From Chlorobium sp. (GTDB lineage: Bacteria; Bacteroidota; Chlorobiia; Chlorobiales; Chlorobiaceae), in assembly GCA_005862285.1 (NCBI GenBank), contig SZXW01000010.1, positions 806,001 to 870,000 on the forward strand: a stretch of 64,000 nt of DNA, written 5' to 3'. The notes under the pieces are model-generated. The model was given only the letters and a program-made list of their open reading frames with translations, was not told the DNA's origin and made no database searches. The position numbers and the translations under genes are program-made. This document shows positions 35,658-45,005 of this stretch, piece by piece. Every line of letters begins with the position of its first letter. Position 1 is the stretch's first letter.

Positions 35658-36344
35658 ATGATAGAAAAAGTTGTGGCGAAACTTGCAGGCGTTTCAAAAT
35701 ATTACGGAACGGGCGAAGGACGGATTACCGCCCTCGATCGTGTCGATTTTGAGGTAAACAAGGGCGATTTTGTAGTGCTTGCCGGTCTGTCCGGAAGCGG
35801 AAAATCAACCATGCTCCATTTACTGGGTTGCATTGACAAACAGGATGAGGGAGAGAGTTACATCGACGGAATTGATACGACCCGGATGAGCCTTGAGCAG
35901 CTGGCACCGGTCAGACTTGAAAAAATCGGTTTTGTTTTTCAGTCATTCAATCTTGTTCCGGTACTGACAGCTTTTGAAAATGTCGAACTTCCGCTTCTGT
36001 TCAAAGGTATTGATAAAAATACAATCAAGAGCAGAGTCAATGATATTCTCCATGAATTGGGGTTGCAGGAAAGAATGCACCATTTTCCGAGGGAAATGTC
36101 AGGAGGTCAGCAACAGCGTGTTGCTATCGCCCGGGCTCTTGTTACCAATCCTATCCTTATTCTTGCCGATGAACCGACGGCAAATCTTGACAGCAAAACA
36201 GGTGCCGATATTGTCAATCTATTAATCGAACTGAACCAGAAAAAAAATATAACAGTTGTTCTCGCTTCTCATGATTCTGTTGTCCTTGACAGAATAAAAC
36301 ATATCGTCAATATAAGAGATGGAAAGATTAATTCACATTCTTAA
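35658..36344 (+). CDS. LolD/MacB-type ABC transporter ATPase
   Basis: A 228-residue ATPase of the LolD/MacB/FtsE class. It has Walker [10 protein letters not shown] (about residues 41-49), the Q-loop [22 protein letters not shown] typical of this class, signature [15 protein letters not shown], Walker [13 protein letters not shown] and the H-loop ASHD. ATG at 35658 begins right at the family N-terminus. Partners in this cassette would be the FtsX-like permease at 37722. Members extract lipoproteins or lipids from the inner membrane or drive mechanotransmission. It follows the fatty acid synthase genes after 61 bases, linking chain building to export. Confidence 0.92.
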   Translation: MIEKVVAKLAGVSKYYGTGEGRITALDRVDFEVNKGDFVVLAGLSGSGKSTMLHLLGCIDKQDEGESYIDGIDTTRMSLEQLAPVRLEKIGFVFQSFNLVPVLTAFENVELPLLFKGIDKNTIKSRVNDILHELGLQERMHHFPREMSGGQQQRVAIARALVTNPILILADEPTANLDSKTGADIVNLLIELNQKKNITVVLASHDSVVLDRIKHIVNIRDGKINSHS

Positions 36345-36425
36345 AATGGTTTTTTATAATTCAATCTAAAGTTAGATTTTCTGTGAAATTATGTATATAA
36401 GAGTGTTTTAAAAAATAAATAATAA

Positions 36426-37670
36426 ATGAATTACAGCTTTCAGACCGTATTATCGAATTTTAATGATGTACCATTAACACCTATTCCTCAACAAGATTCC
36501 TGTGATCTTTTAATGACGGGTATGGTAAAGGCTAAAGCAGTAAAAAACGGAATATCGACAGAGAAAGAGATTGGGAAAATTGAAAATAATATCAGGATGA
36601 AATTTAAGCTTTTCGCATTGTCGGAAGATGTGATAAAGCAGCGATACCTGGTTGTTTGGCCTGATAATTACAATTTAAAAGGAAAAATTAAAGTAATAGA
36701 AAACGGTAAATTTGTTGAACATGATTTATCAGTTCCGCTTTATGAAGAATTAGCAAAAAAACATACTAATCCAAATGGGGCTGATTTGGATAAAAGGATG
36801 GAGATTTATCGTTCAATTTCTGAACAGAAAATTCAGAATCTATATGAAAGCGAATGCCTTGAAAGGCCGGATCATATTATTCATGTAACTTCTTCCGGTT
36901 ATATTCAGCCGAATCCTGTGGATGTTTTCATCTCAAGGAAAAAATGGTATGATATTCATGTTACGAATTATTACAATAAAGCATGCAATGCTGCGATATC
37001 CGCAATAGAATCGGCACATGCTTTGGTTCGTTCATCAATGCTGGGGGATTGTGAGAAACCTAAGAAAAGAATTGATATTGTTCATTCTGAAATATTCAGT
37101 ATACATATGAAGATTTCGGATGATGATCCAGTAAATATAGGCTTGATCAGTGCATTCAGCGACAGTTTTATTAAGTATTCAATACGTCCGTATAATGAAG
37201 CTTTCCGAAATGAAATTCCCGCGCTTAAAATTCTCTATTTCAAGCATCTGTTAATACCGGATTCTTTAAGTCTTGCGGTATTGACAGTATCATCACCTGC
37301 ATTTAATTATATCATAGAACCTGTTAAATATTTTAAAAAGATTAGAGAAAATGTTAAAGTTTTTGTTAAAGAATTTTTTAAGGAAATCGGACTTGATTTT
37401 AAAACAATAAAAGATAACCTGATATTTCTTATACAACCATCAAGCATTCAAATTATCATGCAAATCGGAAAAGAACTCGGTTTGTCTGATGAACAGTTAT
37501 CTCTAAGCAAGGATAACCTTTATGAAAATGGTTATCTGACATCGAGTGCAATCCCGTTTATGTGTAAAAAAATTATCGATTCATCAGATATACATCCTGG
37601 TCAAAAGATTTTTTGTCTGGGATTTGCGTCTGGCGTGACGATTTCAGGAATGCTTCTCGAAAAGATGTAA
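36426..37670 (+). CDS. Degenerate KASIII/type III PKS-like thiolase-fold protein
   Basis: A 414-residue protein with a thiolase-fold outline. The putative nucleophile is C187 in YYNKACNAAISAIESAHAL. The C-terminal half ends KIFCLGFASGVTISGMLL, like the G-F-G-P-G-L-T end of chalcone synthases and FabH. However, at the catalytic His position the sequence reads IFLIQPSSIQII (Gln337) and at the Asn position YLTSSAIPF (Leu371). Decarboxylative condensation needs those residues, so it may be an acyltransferase, hydrolase or structural subunit. It sits between the ABC ATPase and permease genes. Its DNA is clearly AT-rich compared with both neighbours, suggesting separate acquisition. Confidence 0.7.
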   Translation: MNYSFQTVLSNFNDVPLTPIPQQDSCDLLMTGMVKAKAVKNGISTEKEIGKIENNIRMKFKLFALSEDVIKQRYLVVWPDNYNLKGKIKVIENGKFVEHDLSVPLYEELAKKHTNPNGADLDKRMEIYRSISEQKIQNLYESECLERPDHIIHVTSSGYIQPNPVDVFISRKKWYDIHVTNYYNKACNAAISAIESAHALVRSSMLGDCEKPKKRIDIVHSEIFSIHMKISDDDPVNIGLISAFSDSFIKYSIRPYNEAFRNEIPALKILYFKHLLIPDSLSLAVLTVSSPAFNYIIEPVKYFKKIRENVKVFVKEFFKEIGLDFKTIKDNLIFLIQPSSIQIIMQIGKELGLSDEQLSLSKDNLYENGYLTSSAIPFMCKKIIDSSDIHPGQKIFCLGFASGVTISGMLLEKM

Positions 37671-37721
37671 TATTATTTTTATTGATATCAGGTGTCAGGA
37701 AGCCTGAAAATAGCATTTTTT

Positions 37722-39014
37722 ATGAATCATATTAAGCTTGTAATTATTGCTTCCCGTAATCTTAAAAGAAATTCAAGAAGGACCCTTATTACGGTACTGG
37801 TATCGTCGGCAGGTTTTGCTGCACTCGCTATTGTCGGGGGGTATATGGATTTTACTTTTTTTGGTCTTCAGGAAATGACAATATGCAGAGGGTTTTCATC
37901 GAGCGGGGGAACCGGACATATACAGATTGTCAGAAAAGAAGCATTGACGAAAGAAGAGCAATATCCAATGGAGTTCGGTATAGCAGATAATGATATACTT
38001 CAGGAAACGATTAATAATTCAAACAAGGACGTTAAAGCAACGGTTCCCCGGATAGAATTCACTGGACTGATATCGAATGGAGAGAGAGCGACGTCTTTTC
38101 TTGGAATGGGAGTAAAGCCTGAGAAAGAGATAAAACTGATGAATTATTGGGATGACGTTTATAAAAATTCAAAAAAGAATGTTTTCCAGGAAGAGATGTA
38201 CAAGAGGCTTGCGATGTCTCCACAGAACGGAGTGCTTCTTGGTGAAAGCATGGCGAAAGCCCTAGGAGCAACAGTCGGTTCAACCCTGATGCTTATGGGT
38301 ACAACGGTTGATGGTGCCGTCAATGCAGTTGATGTAACGGTTGCGGGTATCATCAACAATTCCATGAAAACGGTTGACCGGTATTATCTCGTAACGAAAA
38401 TAGAGACAGCACAAAGCCTTATGCAGACTGACAAGGTATCGAAGATACTGCTCGTTCTCGATAATACATGCAAGACGGATGGGGTCCTTCCAGCGGTAGC
38501 ATCGAAAATCAACAGACCGGGAAACAATGCCGGGTATTCGGTCATACCATGGTACCAGCTTGCAGAATATTACCATTCGGTCAAGGATGCATACCGTATC
38601 ATTTTCGGTTTTACCGGTATCATTGTAGTACTTATCGTTTTCCTCAGCGCTGCCAACACCATGCTTATGTCAACCATGGAACGTGTCAGAGAAATCGGGA
38701 CACTGAAAGCAATGGGAATATCAAACAGATGGATCTCGATGATGTTTCTTTACGAAGGGTTATTCATAGGAGTGATGAGCATTGTGGTTGGTCTGCTGTT
38801 CAAAGAGATATTTACCTTGATTATCAATAATGCGAATTTCGAAATGCCTCCGCCACCAGGTATGTCTTCGACATACTTTCTGAAAATTTATCCGGCTTTT
38901 CATTTTTTACCATGGATTTCTTTATTGTTGATCTTCTCGACTACCTGTTCAGGTTTTCTTACGCTGTTCAAAATCAGAAAACTTTCAATTGTCAATTCGT
39001 TAACCCATGTATAA
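37722..39014 (+). CDS. FtsX/LolC/LolE-type ABC transporter permease
   Basis: A permease of about 430 residues with the four-helix MacB/LolC topology: one N-terminal membrane helix (about residues 18-40), a large periplasmic domain (about 45-285), then three helices near 290-315, 345-370 and 390-415. The MERVREIGTLKAMGIS segment after the second helix is the signature FtsX cytoplasmic loop that contacts the ATPase. ATG at 37722 is preferred; a GTG at 37692 would add ten residues. It pairs with the ATPase at 35658 and ends eight bases inside the next gene, a LolA-like protein. Confidence 0.9.
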   Translation: MNHIKLVIIASRNLKRNSRRTLITVLVSSAGFAALAIVGGYMDFTFFGLQEMTICRGFSSSGGTGHIQIVRKEALTKEEQYPMEFGIADNDILQETINNSNKDVKATVPRIEFTGLISNGERATSFLGMGVKPEKEIKLMNYWDDVYKNSKKNVFQEEMYKRLAMSPQNGVLLGESMAKALGATVGSTLMLMGTTVDGAVNAVDVTVAGIINNSMKTVDRYYLVTKIETAQSLMQTDKVSKILLVLDNTCKTDGVLPAVASKINRPGNNAGYSVIPWYQLAEYYHSVKDAYRIIFGFTGIIVVLIVFLSAANTMLMSTMERVREIGTLKAMGISNRWISMMFLYEGLFIGVMSIVVGLLFKEIFTLIINNANFEMPPPPGMSSTYFLKIYPAFHFLPWISLLLIFSTTCSGFLTLFKIRKLSIVNSLTHV

Positions 39015-39837
39015 CTATTTCAGCAGAGCCGTGTTCCGTAACATCGTTATTCTGACGATTTGCGCAGTTTCAGGCTTTTGCGCAGGAAACCATTGTCTTG
39101 GTGCAGTTGCTGGTAATAATACAGTGTCTCAGAGTAGTGTCGTCTCTGCTGAGGAGATTTTGAAAAAGGCGGATGAATTCAGATCTCCCTGGCCTGATTA
39201 TAACATGACGGCTACTCTTTCATACAAAAAAGAGGCTGTTGAGGAACGTGAAATCTTCCGGGTATTTGTTAAAAATCATGTCAAGACTCTGGTGAGTTAT
39301 ATCGAACCGCAGAAACAACGGGGGAATATGCTGCTTATGGTAGATGACAATCTCTGGTATTATGTTCACAAAACCCAGCGCCCCATGAGGATCACTCCGG
39401 TTCAGAAGCTTTCCGGGGGAGCATCATATGGTGATATCACCAAGCTTGACTGGTCAAGGGATTATTTGGCCGATAATGCCGGAACCGAGAAAATCGAGTT
39501 CAGGGACCGAACGTACGAAGCCTGGCATCTCAGGCTGACGGCCCGATCCAGAAGTGCCACATATCATACGGTTGATCTCTATATCGAAAAAGAAACTGGA
39601 TATCCCAGAAAAGCCGTTGTTTACCTCCAGTCTGGAAAAAAAATGAAAACCCTATACTTCTCGGGTTATAATATCAATGCAGGAAAAATGATGAATACAA
39701 GGATAGATTTTGTTGATCATCTTGCAGGAGACAGGGAAACTTCTTTGATTTTCAGTAAAGTCAGCGTCAGAAAATCTCCCGATTCATTTTTTCTCAATAC
39801 AAGCCTTCCATCCATATACAGCGAAGTTGTTTTCTAA
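39007..39837 (+). CDS. LolA-like outer-membrane lipoprotein-sorting protein (COG2834-like)
   Basis: A 276-residue exported protein. A signal peptide covers about residues 10-32, followed by AEEILKKADEFRSPWPDYNM and a beta-rich domain with PQKQRGNMLLMVDDNLWYYVHKTQRPMRI, the hallmark of the LolA-like family associated with FtsX/LolCDE-type permeases. The family has an unclosed barrel that carries an acyl chain through the periplasm. Overlap with the permease gene by eight bases and with a predicted outer-membrane protein gene next to it supports a transport route: inner-membrane extraction, periplasmic carriage, outer-membrane delivery. Confidence 0.85.
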   Translation: MYNYFSRAVFRNIVILTICAVSGFCAGNHCLGAVAGNNTVSQSSVVSAEEILKKADEFRSPWPDYNMTATLSYKKEAVEEREIFRVFVKNHVKTLVSYIEPQKQRGNMLLMVDDNLWYYVHKTQRPMRITPVQKLSGGASYGDITKLDWSRDYLADNAGTEKIEFRDRTYEAWHLRLTARSRSATYHTVDLYIEKETGYPRKAVVYLQSGKKMKTLYFSGYNINAGKMMNTRIDFVDHLAGDRETSLIFSKVSVRKSPDSFFLNTSLPSIYSEVVF

Positions 39838-39860
39838 ACATCAATAATTCCCGAAAGAGC

Positions 39861-41195
39861 ATGTATCATCATATCCTTTGTTTTCAAAAAGATAAACCAG
39901 AAAATGACTGGTTGTTCAGGTGCACAGCATTTTTTGTTTTACTGTTATCCATCGGTTTCTGCCGGACTGGACACGCAGAGGAACGGCCCGATTCAACGGC
40001 TTCAGCATTATCCTATTCTCTCCGGGTCGCAGGTGAAGCTGAGCATATATCGCTGAGTGATTCACGACTCAATCCGTCAAACATCCTGGATATGCCGGAA
40101 ACCAGGTTAGAGGCATTTACTATAGGAAATCTTAATTACAAGGTTTTGGGAGGAGTTTTCGAGACAGAAGTCCGGTTGGGTCACGAATATACTGAAGATG
40201 GCAGCTCAAATTCCGTGACAACCTTCGATATCAATCAGTTCTATTACCAGAAAAAATTTGACAATATCGGTTTTCTTGCAGGCCGCAAGAAAGTTCGCTG
40301 GGGAGTAGGTTATTCATACAGTCCGACCGACCTGGTTACGCAACTTAGAAATCCGGAAGACCCGGAAGACCGCCTGGGAAATGTTAAGGGATCGGATGTG
40401 TTTCAGTTGTCATTCAATCGGGAAAACAGCCAGGTAGATGTCGCATATGTTCCTTTGCTTGATTGGAGCTTCAATGGACCATTTGTGAAGAACAGCAGAC
40501 TGGCCATTAGATGGTACAGGCTTATGGATCCATATGATCTCTCCCTGGTCAGTTCAGTCGATGAAAACGGTAAATGGGCGGGCGGGTTTAATACATCGGT
40601 GACTTACGGGAAGGCGCTCGAACTGCATGCCGAATATCTTTATACATCATCCAGCAACAGACAGTACCCTGATACCTCCATCGATCCTGCCGGCTTTTCC
40701 ATCCCTTATTTCGAAGGACGTACAGGTGGTTATCACGAAATCCTTGTCGGCGCCCAGTATACTTTTGAAAACAATCTTAACATGACCCTTGAATATCTGT
40801 TCACCAGTGCCGGTTATTCGGATGAAGAGTTCAAGGCTTACAGTGCGCACGTCAAGTACCTGAATTCCTCATATCCAATGCCGGCACCAGACCTCTCCCT
40901 TGCAGGGCTCTATGAATCAGCATCAAACTTCGTGCTGCCGCTACGGACACATTATCTTTTTGCCCGTCTTTATCATCCAGAAGTTTTGCATACGATCGCG
41001 CTTGAAACGTTTAGCTATATAAGTCTCTGTGACGGCAGTGGCTTTTTTGTTTTCCAGCCGAAATACGAAAAGGCGAAAAATTATGAACTGTATCTGCGCC
41101 TGAAAAAATTCTGGGGAAAGAGCGGTTCCGAATTCGGGCTTGTACCTTACGATTTCAGTGCGGTTCTCGGGGTTTCTTTATTTCTCGGTTCCTGA
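39861..41195 (+). CDS. Predicted outer-membrane beta-barrel protein
   Basis: A 444-residue protein with an N-terminal signal-like helix (about residues 20-37, FVLLLSIGFCRTGHA) followed by repeated amphipathic strands rich in alternating aromatic and polar residues. Examples are NIGFLAGRKKVRWGVGYSYSP and ELHAEYLYTSSSN, and it ends with a strand finishing in GVSLFLGS. This is the texture of an outer-membrane barrel of the porin/DUF-type group seen next to LolA-like and FtsX-like genes. It is the last gene in the export cassette. No enzyme motif or family could be recognised. Confidence 0.75.
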   Translation: MYHHILCFQKDKPENDWLFRCTAFFVLLLSIGFCRTGHAEERPDSTASALSYSLRVAGEAEHISLSDSRLNPSNILDMPETRLEAFTIGNLNYKVLGGVFETEVRLGHEYTEDGSSNSVTTFDINQFYYQKKFDNIGFLAGRKKVRWGVGYSYSPTDLVTQLRNPEDPEDRLGNVKGSDVFQLSFNRENSQVDVAYVPLLDWSFNGPFVKNSRLAIRWYRLMDPYDLSLVSSVDENGKWAGGFNTSVTYGKALELHAEYLYTSSSNRQYPDTSIDPAGFSIPYFEGRTGGYHEILVGAQYTFENNLNMTLEYLFTSAGYSDEEFKAYSAHVKYLNSSYPMPAPDLSLAGLYESASNFVLPLRTHYLFARLYHPEVLHTIALETFSYISLCDGSGFFVFQPKYEKAKNYELYLRLKKFWGKSGSEFGLVPYDFSAVLGVSLFLGS

Positions 41196-41380
41196 ATCTC
41201 CATTCAGTTCATGGAAACGTCTTGGATCTGTAATACATGAGGTATCCATCTTGTTTGTTATTTTCCCGTTGTTTTACAAGGATGAAAAGTAATTCCGGGA
41301 CCTGGAGGACGGGTTTGCGGTAACCATAATTTTTTCATTTTCATGATTAACGAATCAGTACAGAACGAGAATGCTGACAC

Positions 41381-41386
41381 AGGAGG
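41381..41386 (+). promoter_or_regulatory. Ribosome binding site of bciA
   Basis: A perfect AGGAGG lies four bases before ATG 41391. It decides this start over an earlier in-frame ATG at 41343 that would add 16 residues without similarity. Confidence 0.85.
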
Positions 41387-41390
41387 TTCT

Positions 41391-42398
41391 ATGCTTAAGG
41401 CTGCCAAAAAAGTCAGGATATTTGTCGTAGGTGCTACCGGATATATCGGCAAGTTTGTTGTCCGGGAGCTGGTGAAAAGGGGGCATGACGTCGTCAGTTT
41501 TGCACGTGAGCGTTCAGGCGTCGGCAGCAAAACCGGTGCTGATGAAACACGTGAGCAGCTGAAGGGATCGGAGGTGCGGTTCGGTGATGTCTCCAGCCTG
41601 GACTCGCTGCTGAAGAACGGCATAAGGGGAGAGCATTTTGATGTCATCGTTTCATGTCTCACTTCCCGGAACGGCGGGATCAGGGATTCCTGGAATATCG
41701 ATTACCAGGCTACTCGCAATGCACTCGATGCGGGAAAATCGGCCGGTGCAGCCCATTTCGTGCTGCTTTCCGCAATCTGCGTCCAGAAACCGATGCTGGA
41801 GTTCCAGAGAGCGAAGCTCAAATTCGAAAAAGAGCTTCAGGAGTCAGGTCTTGTTTATTCGATTGTTCGTCCGACGGCATTTTTCAAATCACTTGCCGGC
41901 CAGATCGAGGCGGTTAAAAACGGCAAACCCTATGTCATGTTCGGACATGGCCGGCTGACGGCCTGCAAGCCGATCAGTGAACGGGATCTTGCAAGCTTCA
42001 TGGTCGACTGTATCGAGAATCCCTCCCTTCAGAACAAAATTCTGCCGATCGGAGGTCCGGGAAAAGCTGTTTCAGCGCGTGAGCAGGGAGAGATGCTGTT
42101 CGAGATTCTGCGGCGCGAGCCGAAGTTCAAGAATATGCCGATCGCCATGTTCGATGTCATCATACCGGTTCTCGGCTTTCTTGCAAAGCTCTTTCCCAAA
42201 CTCGAAGACAAGGCCGAATTCGCCCGCATAGGCAAATATTACTGTTCGGAATCGATGCTTGTGCTCAATCCCCGGACCGGCAAGTACGATGAACAGATGA
42301 CCCCTTCCTATGGCGCCGATACACTGCGCGATTTCTATAAAAGGGCTATCACGGAAGGTCTTGCCGGACAGGAGCTGGGAGAACATGCGATGTTCTGA
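41391..42398 (+). CDS. bciA: BciA-type divinyl (bacterio)chlorophyllide 8-vinyl reductase
   Basis: A 335-residue NADPH-dependent reductase that converts the C8 vinyl group of divinyl chlorophyllide/protochlorophyllide to ethyl during bacteriochlorophyll synthesis. It opens with RIFVVGATGYIGKFVVRELVKRGHDVVSFAR, the Rossmann loop of the NmrA/isoflavone-reductase-like branch to which BciA belongs. Later FVLLSAICVQKPMLEFQRAKLKFE (about residues 118-141) and IVRPTAFFKSLAGQIE are family hallmarks. It matches the Chlorobaculum enzyme in length and texture. It is followed by a terminator and is a marker of the green sulfur bacterial origin of the window. Confidence 0.92.
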   Translation: MLKAAKKVRIFVVGATGYIGKFVVRELVKRGHDVVSFARERSGVGSKTGADETREQLKGSEVRFGDVSSLDSLLKNGIRGEHFDVIVSCLTSRNGGIRDSWNIDYQATRNALDAGKSAGAAHFVLLSAICVQKPMLEFQRAKLKFEKELQESGLVYSIVRPTAFFKSLAGQIEAVKNGKPYVMFGHGRLTACKPISERDLASFMVDCIENPSLQNKILPIGGPGKAVSAREQGEMLFEILRREPKFKNMPIAMFDVIIPVLGFLAKLFPKLEDKAEFARIGKYYCSESMLVLNPRTGKYDEQMTPSYGADTLRDFYKRAITEGLAGQELGEHAMF

Positions 42399-42788
42399 TT
42401 CCGGTTTATACGAATTGAGTGAGGAAAGCTGTTTATTTGAATTCGCTATGAATTAACGTGTTGTTTGTTTCAGAATGTCAGGTTTAATTGCATGATCAGG
42501 AATTCATTCATTAAAAAATGAGCTATATTCAAGTTAAAAGCTTTTATTTGGGGAAGTAACGAAAAAGAGCATCCAGGCAGTCTTTTACCGGGATGTTCTT
42601 TTTTTTCGTCTCCTGTTTCCCTTTCTCCCCTTACTTGCGTATCCGGCTACCAATGTTCCACTCCTCCGGAGCTAAAGCCATTATTGGGGGCCTTCGAACC
42701 AGGGGCTTCACACTGGCTACCGATATATCATCCCTGACGGGATTCAAATCCCAATACCCAATACCCGGTTCCCATTACCCAATCCCCA
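42399..42788. other. Intergenic region between bciA and a small winged-helix gene
   Basis: About 390 bases. Besides the terminator at 42562-42606 there is a short, irregular run of CCCAATA/CCCATTA words at 42747-42790. No gene is supported. Confidence 0.6.
42562..42606 (+). terminator. Intrinsic terminator after bciA
   Basis: AGAGCATCC (42566-42574) pairs with GGATGTTCT (42591-42599) in a 9-bp stem containing one G-T pair, around a 16-base loop, with a run of T after it. It lies about 165 bases beyond the bciA stop. Confidence 0.75.
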
Positions 42789-42974
42789 TTAATGCTTTTC
42801 CGCCGGCTCCCAGTAACACCGCTTCGGGGATAGGATCAGGTTTTCATCTTTCAAGGTTTTCATGACCTTGTCCACCAGCTTACGGTCAAGTCCGCTTGCT
42901 TCTGCGATCTGTCCGGCACTCATCGGCCGGCCTTCCTTTTTCAGGATATCGATTATTGTCTGTTTTGCGTCCAT
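42789..42974 (-). CDS. Small winged-helix DNA-binding protein
   Basis: A 61-residue protein whose whole length is a winged helix: [43 protein letters not shown] with a short wing [10 protein letters not shown]. Such tiny transcription-factor-like proteins are common in green sulfur bacteria. No ligand-binding domain is present, so it may be a co-regulator or chromosome-binding protein. It is transcribed toward bciA from its own promoter; the next gene, also on the minus strand, lies 137 bases upstream. Confidence 0.75.
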   Translation of the reverse strand: MDAKQTIIDILKKEGRPMSAGQIAEASGLDRKLVDKVMKTLKDENLILSPKRCYWEPAEKH

Positions 42975-43111
42975 GGTATTGATTGTTTTATGTTCATAAT
43001 ATCACTTTTTCCAAAAGGAAACGTTTGTTTCCATACAGGCAAATAGCTTGTATATGCCAACAGAAATTCATTTTAAGGGATAAACGTTTCGTAAATTTGT
43101 TGTTGAACAGG

Positions 43112-43702
43112 TCAGTAATACATAATCGAGTAGAACATGTTTTTCTTCATTTCGTTGATGACGAACTGGAAACTTTTCTTTTCTTTCCACCAGCACACAG
43201 GATCCCACCAGGGCGGATTGGTTGATACGAGTATGAATGTTCTGGACGTACCATCGAATGCTTTCTTCCATGTCTGATGGAGGCGCAGCATATGGGGAGG
43301 ATCGCTCACCACGAGAGCTTTCTGCCAATCTTCACGGTTCATGGTTTCAGAAGCATTGAGCGCTTCCTCCCATGACGTTTTCGATTTCGTGTCGACTTTT
43401 ACGGCTTTTTTCGGAACACCAAGTGAAACAATAAGCTTTTCACGCCAGTTCGGATGTCCCGGCCTGTAGAACTGTTCATCGATTCCGGTCAGCAGGATAT
43501 AATCGGCATAACCTGCTTTGTAAAGTTCAGCACCTTTACGTATCCGCAATCCGTTATCACCACCGAGAACGACGATCACATCCGATTTCTCCGGTTTTCC
43601 GGCAAAATATGACACGATAAAACCAAGACCTGCAAACAGGAAAACCGCAGTAATGATGATCGAAAAAAGAGTGACGATCGCGAATTTTATAAAGGCCTTC
43701 AT
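43112..43702 (-). CDS. YdcF/SanA-like DUF218 membrane-anchored protein
   Basis: A 196-residue protein with one N-terminal membrane helix (about residues 8-32) and a DUF218 domain. SDVIVVLGGDNGLRIRKGAELYKAGYADYILLTG is the typical opening, TKSKTSWEEALNASE holds the conserved T/S..E site, and ALVVSDPPHMLRLHQTWKKAF is the central histidine motif. DUF218 members (ElyC, SanA, YdcF) act near peptidoglycan or lipid carriers. The nearby NlpC/P60 and VanX genes give a cell-wall-related neighbourhood, though the three are not one operon. Confidence 0.85.
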   Translation of the reverse strand: MKAFIKFAIVTLFSIIITAVFLFAGLGFIVSYFAGKPEKSDVIVVLGGDNGLRIRKGAELYKAGYADYILLTGIDEQFYRPGHPNWREKLIVSLGVPKKAVKVDTKSKTSWEEALNASETMNREDWQKALVVSDPPHMLRLHQTWKKAFDGTSRTFILVSTNPPWWDPVCWWKEKKSFQFVINEMKKNMFYSIMYY

Positions 43703-44118
43703 AAAGCAGGTGCTTGTTGCAATACTTCCCGTTAAAATAACGTTTATCCCTCAACCTCACTGGTCTGACATCCGGCATCCTGAGATTCCGGAAAAAGAAA
43801 GAGCAGCAGACAAATGGTAAACAGTTTTACTGTCTCTTTTATTTAAACAGGTTACGAACACTTTTCTTACAATATCGGACTGTGGAATGATAGCATTTTT
43901 AGGCTTGAAGGGGAAATAGAGCGGATATTTTTATTTATGAAGTCGGAATCAGAGGTGTTTTATGCAGTTATGCCGGTCAAATTTCAGCAAAATCCGCGGA
44001 CTCTAAGCCATTCGGCTGCAAATGTTCACAGAGCAACGGTGTCAGTTTTGAGAGGCGCCGGAAAAAAGCAATACAGCTTTCAGGAGGAACGGGGAATGCC
44101 GGTTCTCCTGAGAAGGAG
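43703..44118. other. Intergenic region upstream of the DUF218 gene
   Basis: About 416 bases. It holds the promoter of the minus-strand gene at 43112 and the 3' side of the NlpC/P60 gene. Small ORFs that overlap the NlpC gene here look like shadows. Confidence 0.55.
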
Positions 44119-44757
44119 CTATGAGGTTTTAACTGTTGTCTTGCCTTTTTCTGCCTGTGGCGATGACTTTGACGGGATTTTTTCCTGCGGATCGAGCAAC
44201 CGGACGGCTCCGGCAAAACGCTTGTCATAATAGTTCTGTTTCAGTTGATCTTCGGTGATTCCTTTTCCGAGAGAGGAATGGATAAAGGTGTCTGCTCCGA
44301 TGAAAATACCGACATGATTGATCTGACTTCCTTTTGTCTGGAAAAAGACGAGATCTCCAGGTTTAAGCTCATTTTTATCAACTTTGTTGCCGATCATGGA
44401 CATTTCCCGGGCCGTCCGGGGAAGCTGCATGTTGAAAACCCTGTCATACATATAACGCACAAAACCGGAGCAGTCGAATCCGGAAGAATTCTGGCCGCCA
44501 AAACGGTATTCCGTTCCGAAATGCTGGCAGACGTTTCTGAACAGGTCCAGCATGGAAGAGGTGAATGCATGGGATGAATTGCCGGTATTTTCTGTAGCTG
44601 GTTGTATGGCAGTTTTTTCAGAGACTGATTCGCACAATGCTGTTGCAGGTGAAAGGGAAACAAGGGAAATTGAACAGAAAATGGCGATCTGGATACTACG
44701 GAAAAGCCTGCGGTTGGAAAGCGGTCGGGCGATTACCTTAAGATTGGGAAGCTGCAT
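44119..44757 (-). CDS. NlpC/P60 family peptidoglycan endopeptidase
   Basis: A 212-residue exported cysteine peptidase that cuts peptide stems of peptidoglycan. The N-terminus is basic with a hydrophobic segment (about residues 20-40, IAIFCSISLVSLSPATA). The catalytic Cys is in GFDCSGFVRYMYD (about residue 94), the His in INHVGIFIG (about 148) and a third polar residue in FIHSS (about 160). The core ends with a proline- and lysine-rich tail. It is a lone gene on the minus strand with no partner at either side. Confidence 0.92.
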   Translation of the reverse strand: MQLPNLKVIARPLSNRRLFRSIQIAIFCSISLVSLSPATALCESVSEKTAIQPATENTGNSSHAFTSSMLDLFRNVCQHFGTEYRFGGQNSSGFDCSGFVRYMYDRVFNMQLPRTAREMSMIGNKVDKNELKPGDLVFFQTKGSQINHVGIFIGADTFIHSSLGKGITEDQLKQNYYDKRFAGAVRLLDPQEKIPSKSSPQAEKGKTTVKTS

Positions 44758-45005
44758 GGTTTTTCCGAAAAAATGATGTTGTGCCGGGAGATTGACATAA
44801 ACATATAACTAACAACATTCCTGTAAAAAAACAATCGTGAACACTGTTAATTCGGAATTCAGTTTATTTAACCTTTCACCAGTTCCGGAATAGTATAAGG
44901 AATGCTAACTTCAAAAAACACATGCAACTGAGCCCTCTTTTCCCTCAGGATCGGGTTTCAGCATAAAGAGCTTTTTTTTTACTTATGTTTAATTTTTGCC
45001 TTGTC

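Noticed and set aside
36360-36380. AATCTAA/TTAGATT palindrome after the ABC ATPase gene considered as a terminator
   Set aside because: The loop would be only two bases and the stem is all A-T except one pair; it is unlikely to stop transcription.
42747-42790. CCCAATA/CCCATTA words considered as an iteron or CRISPR-like repeat
   Set aside because: Units are too short and irregular, the run is under 50 bases, and there is no associated replication or cas gene.
43937-44230. 97-residue plus-strand frame partly over the NlpC/P60 gene
   Set aside because: It overlaps the 3' part of a solid gene and has no family character.
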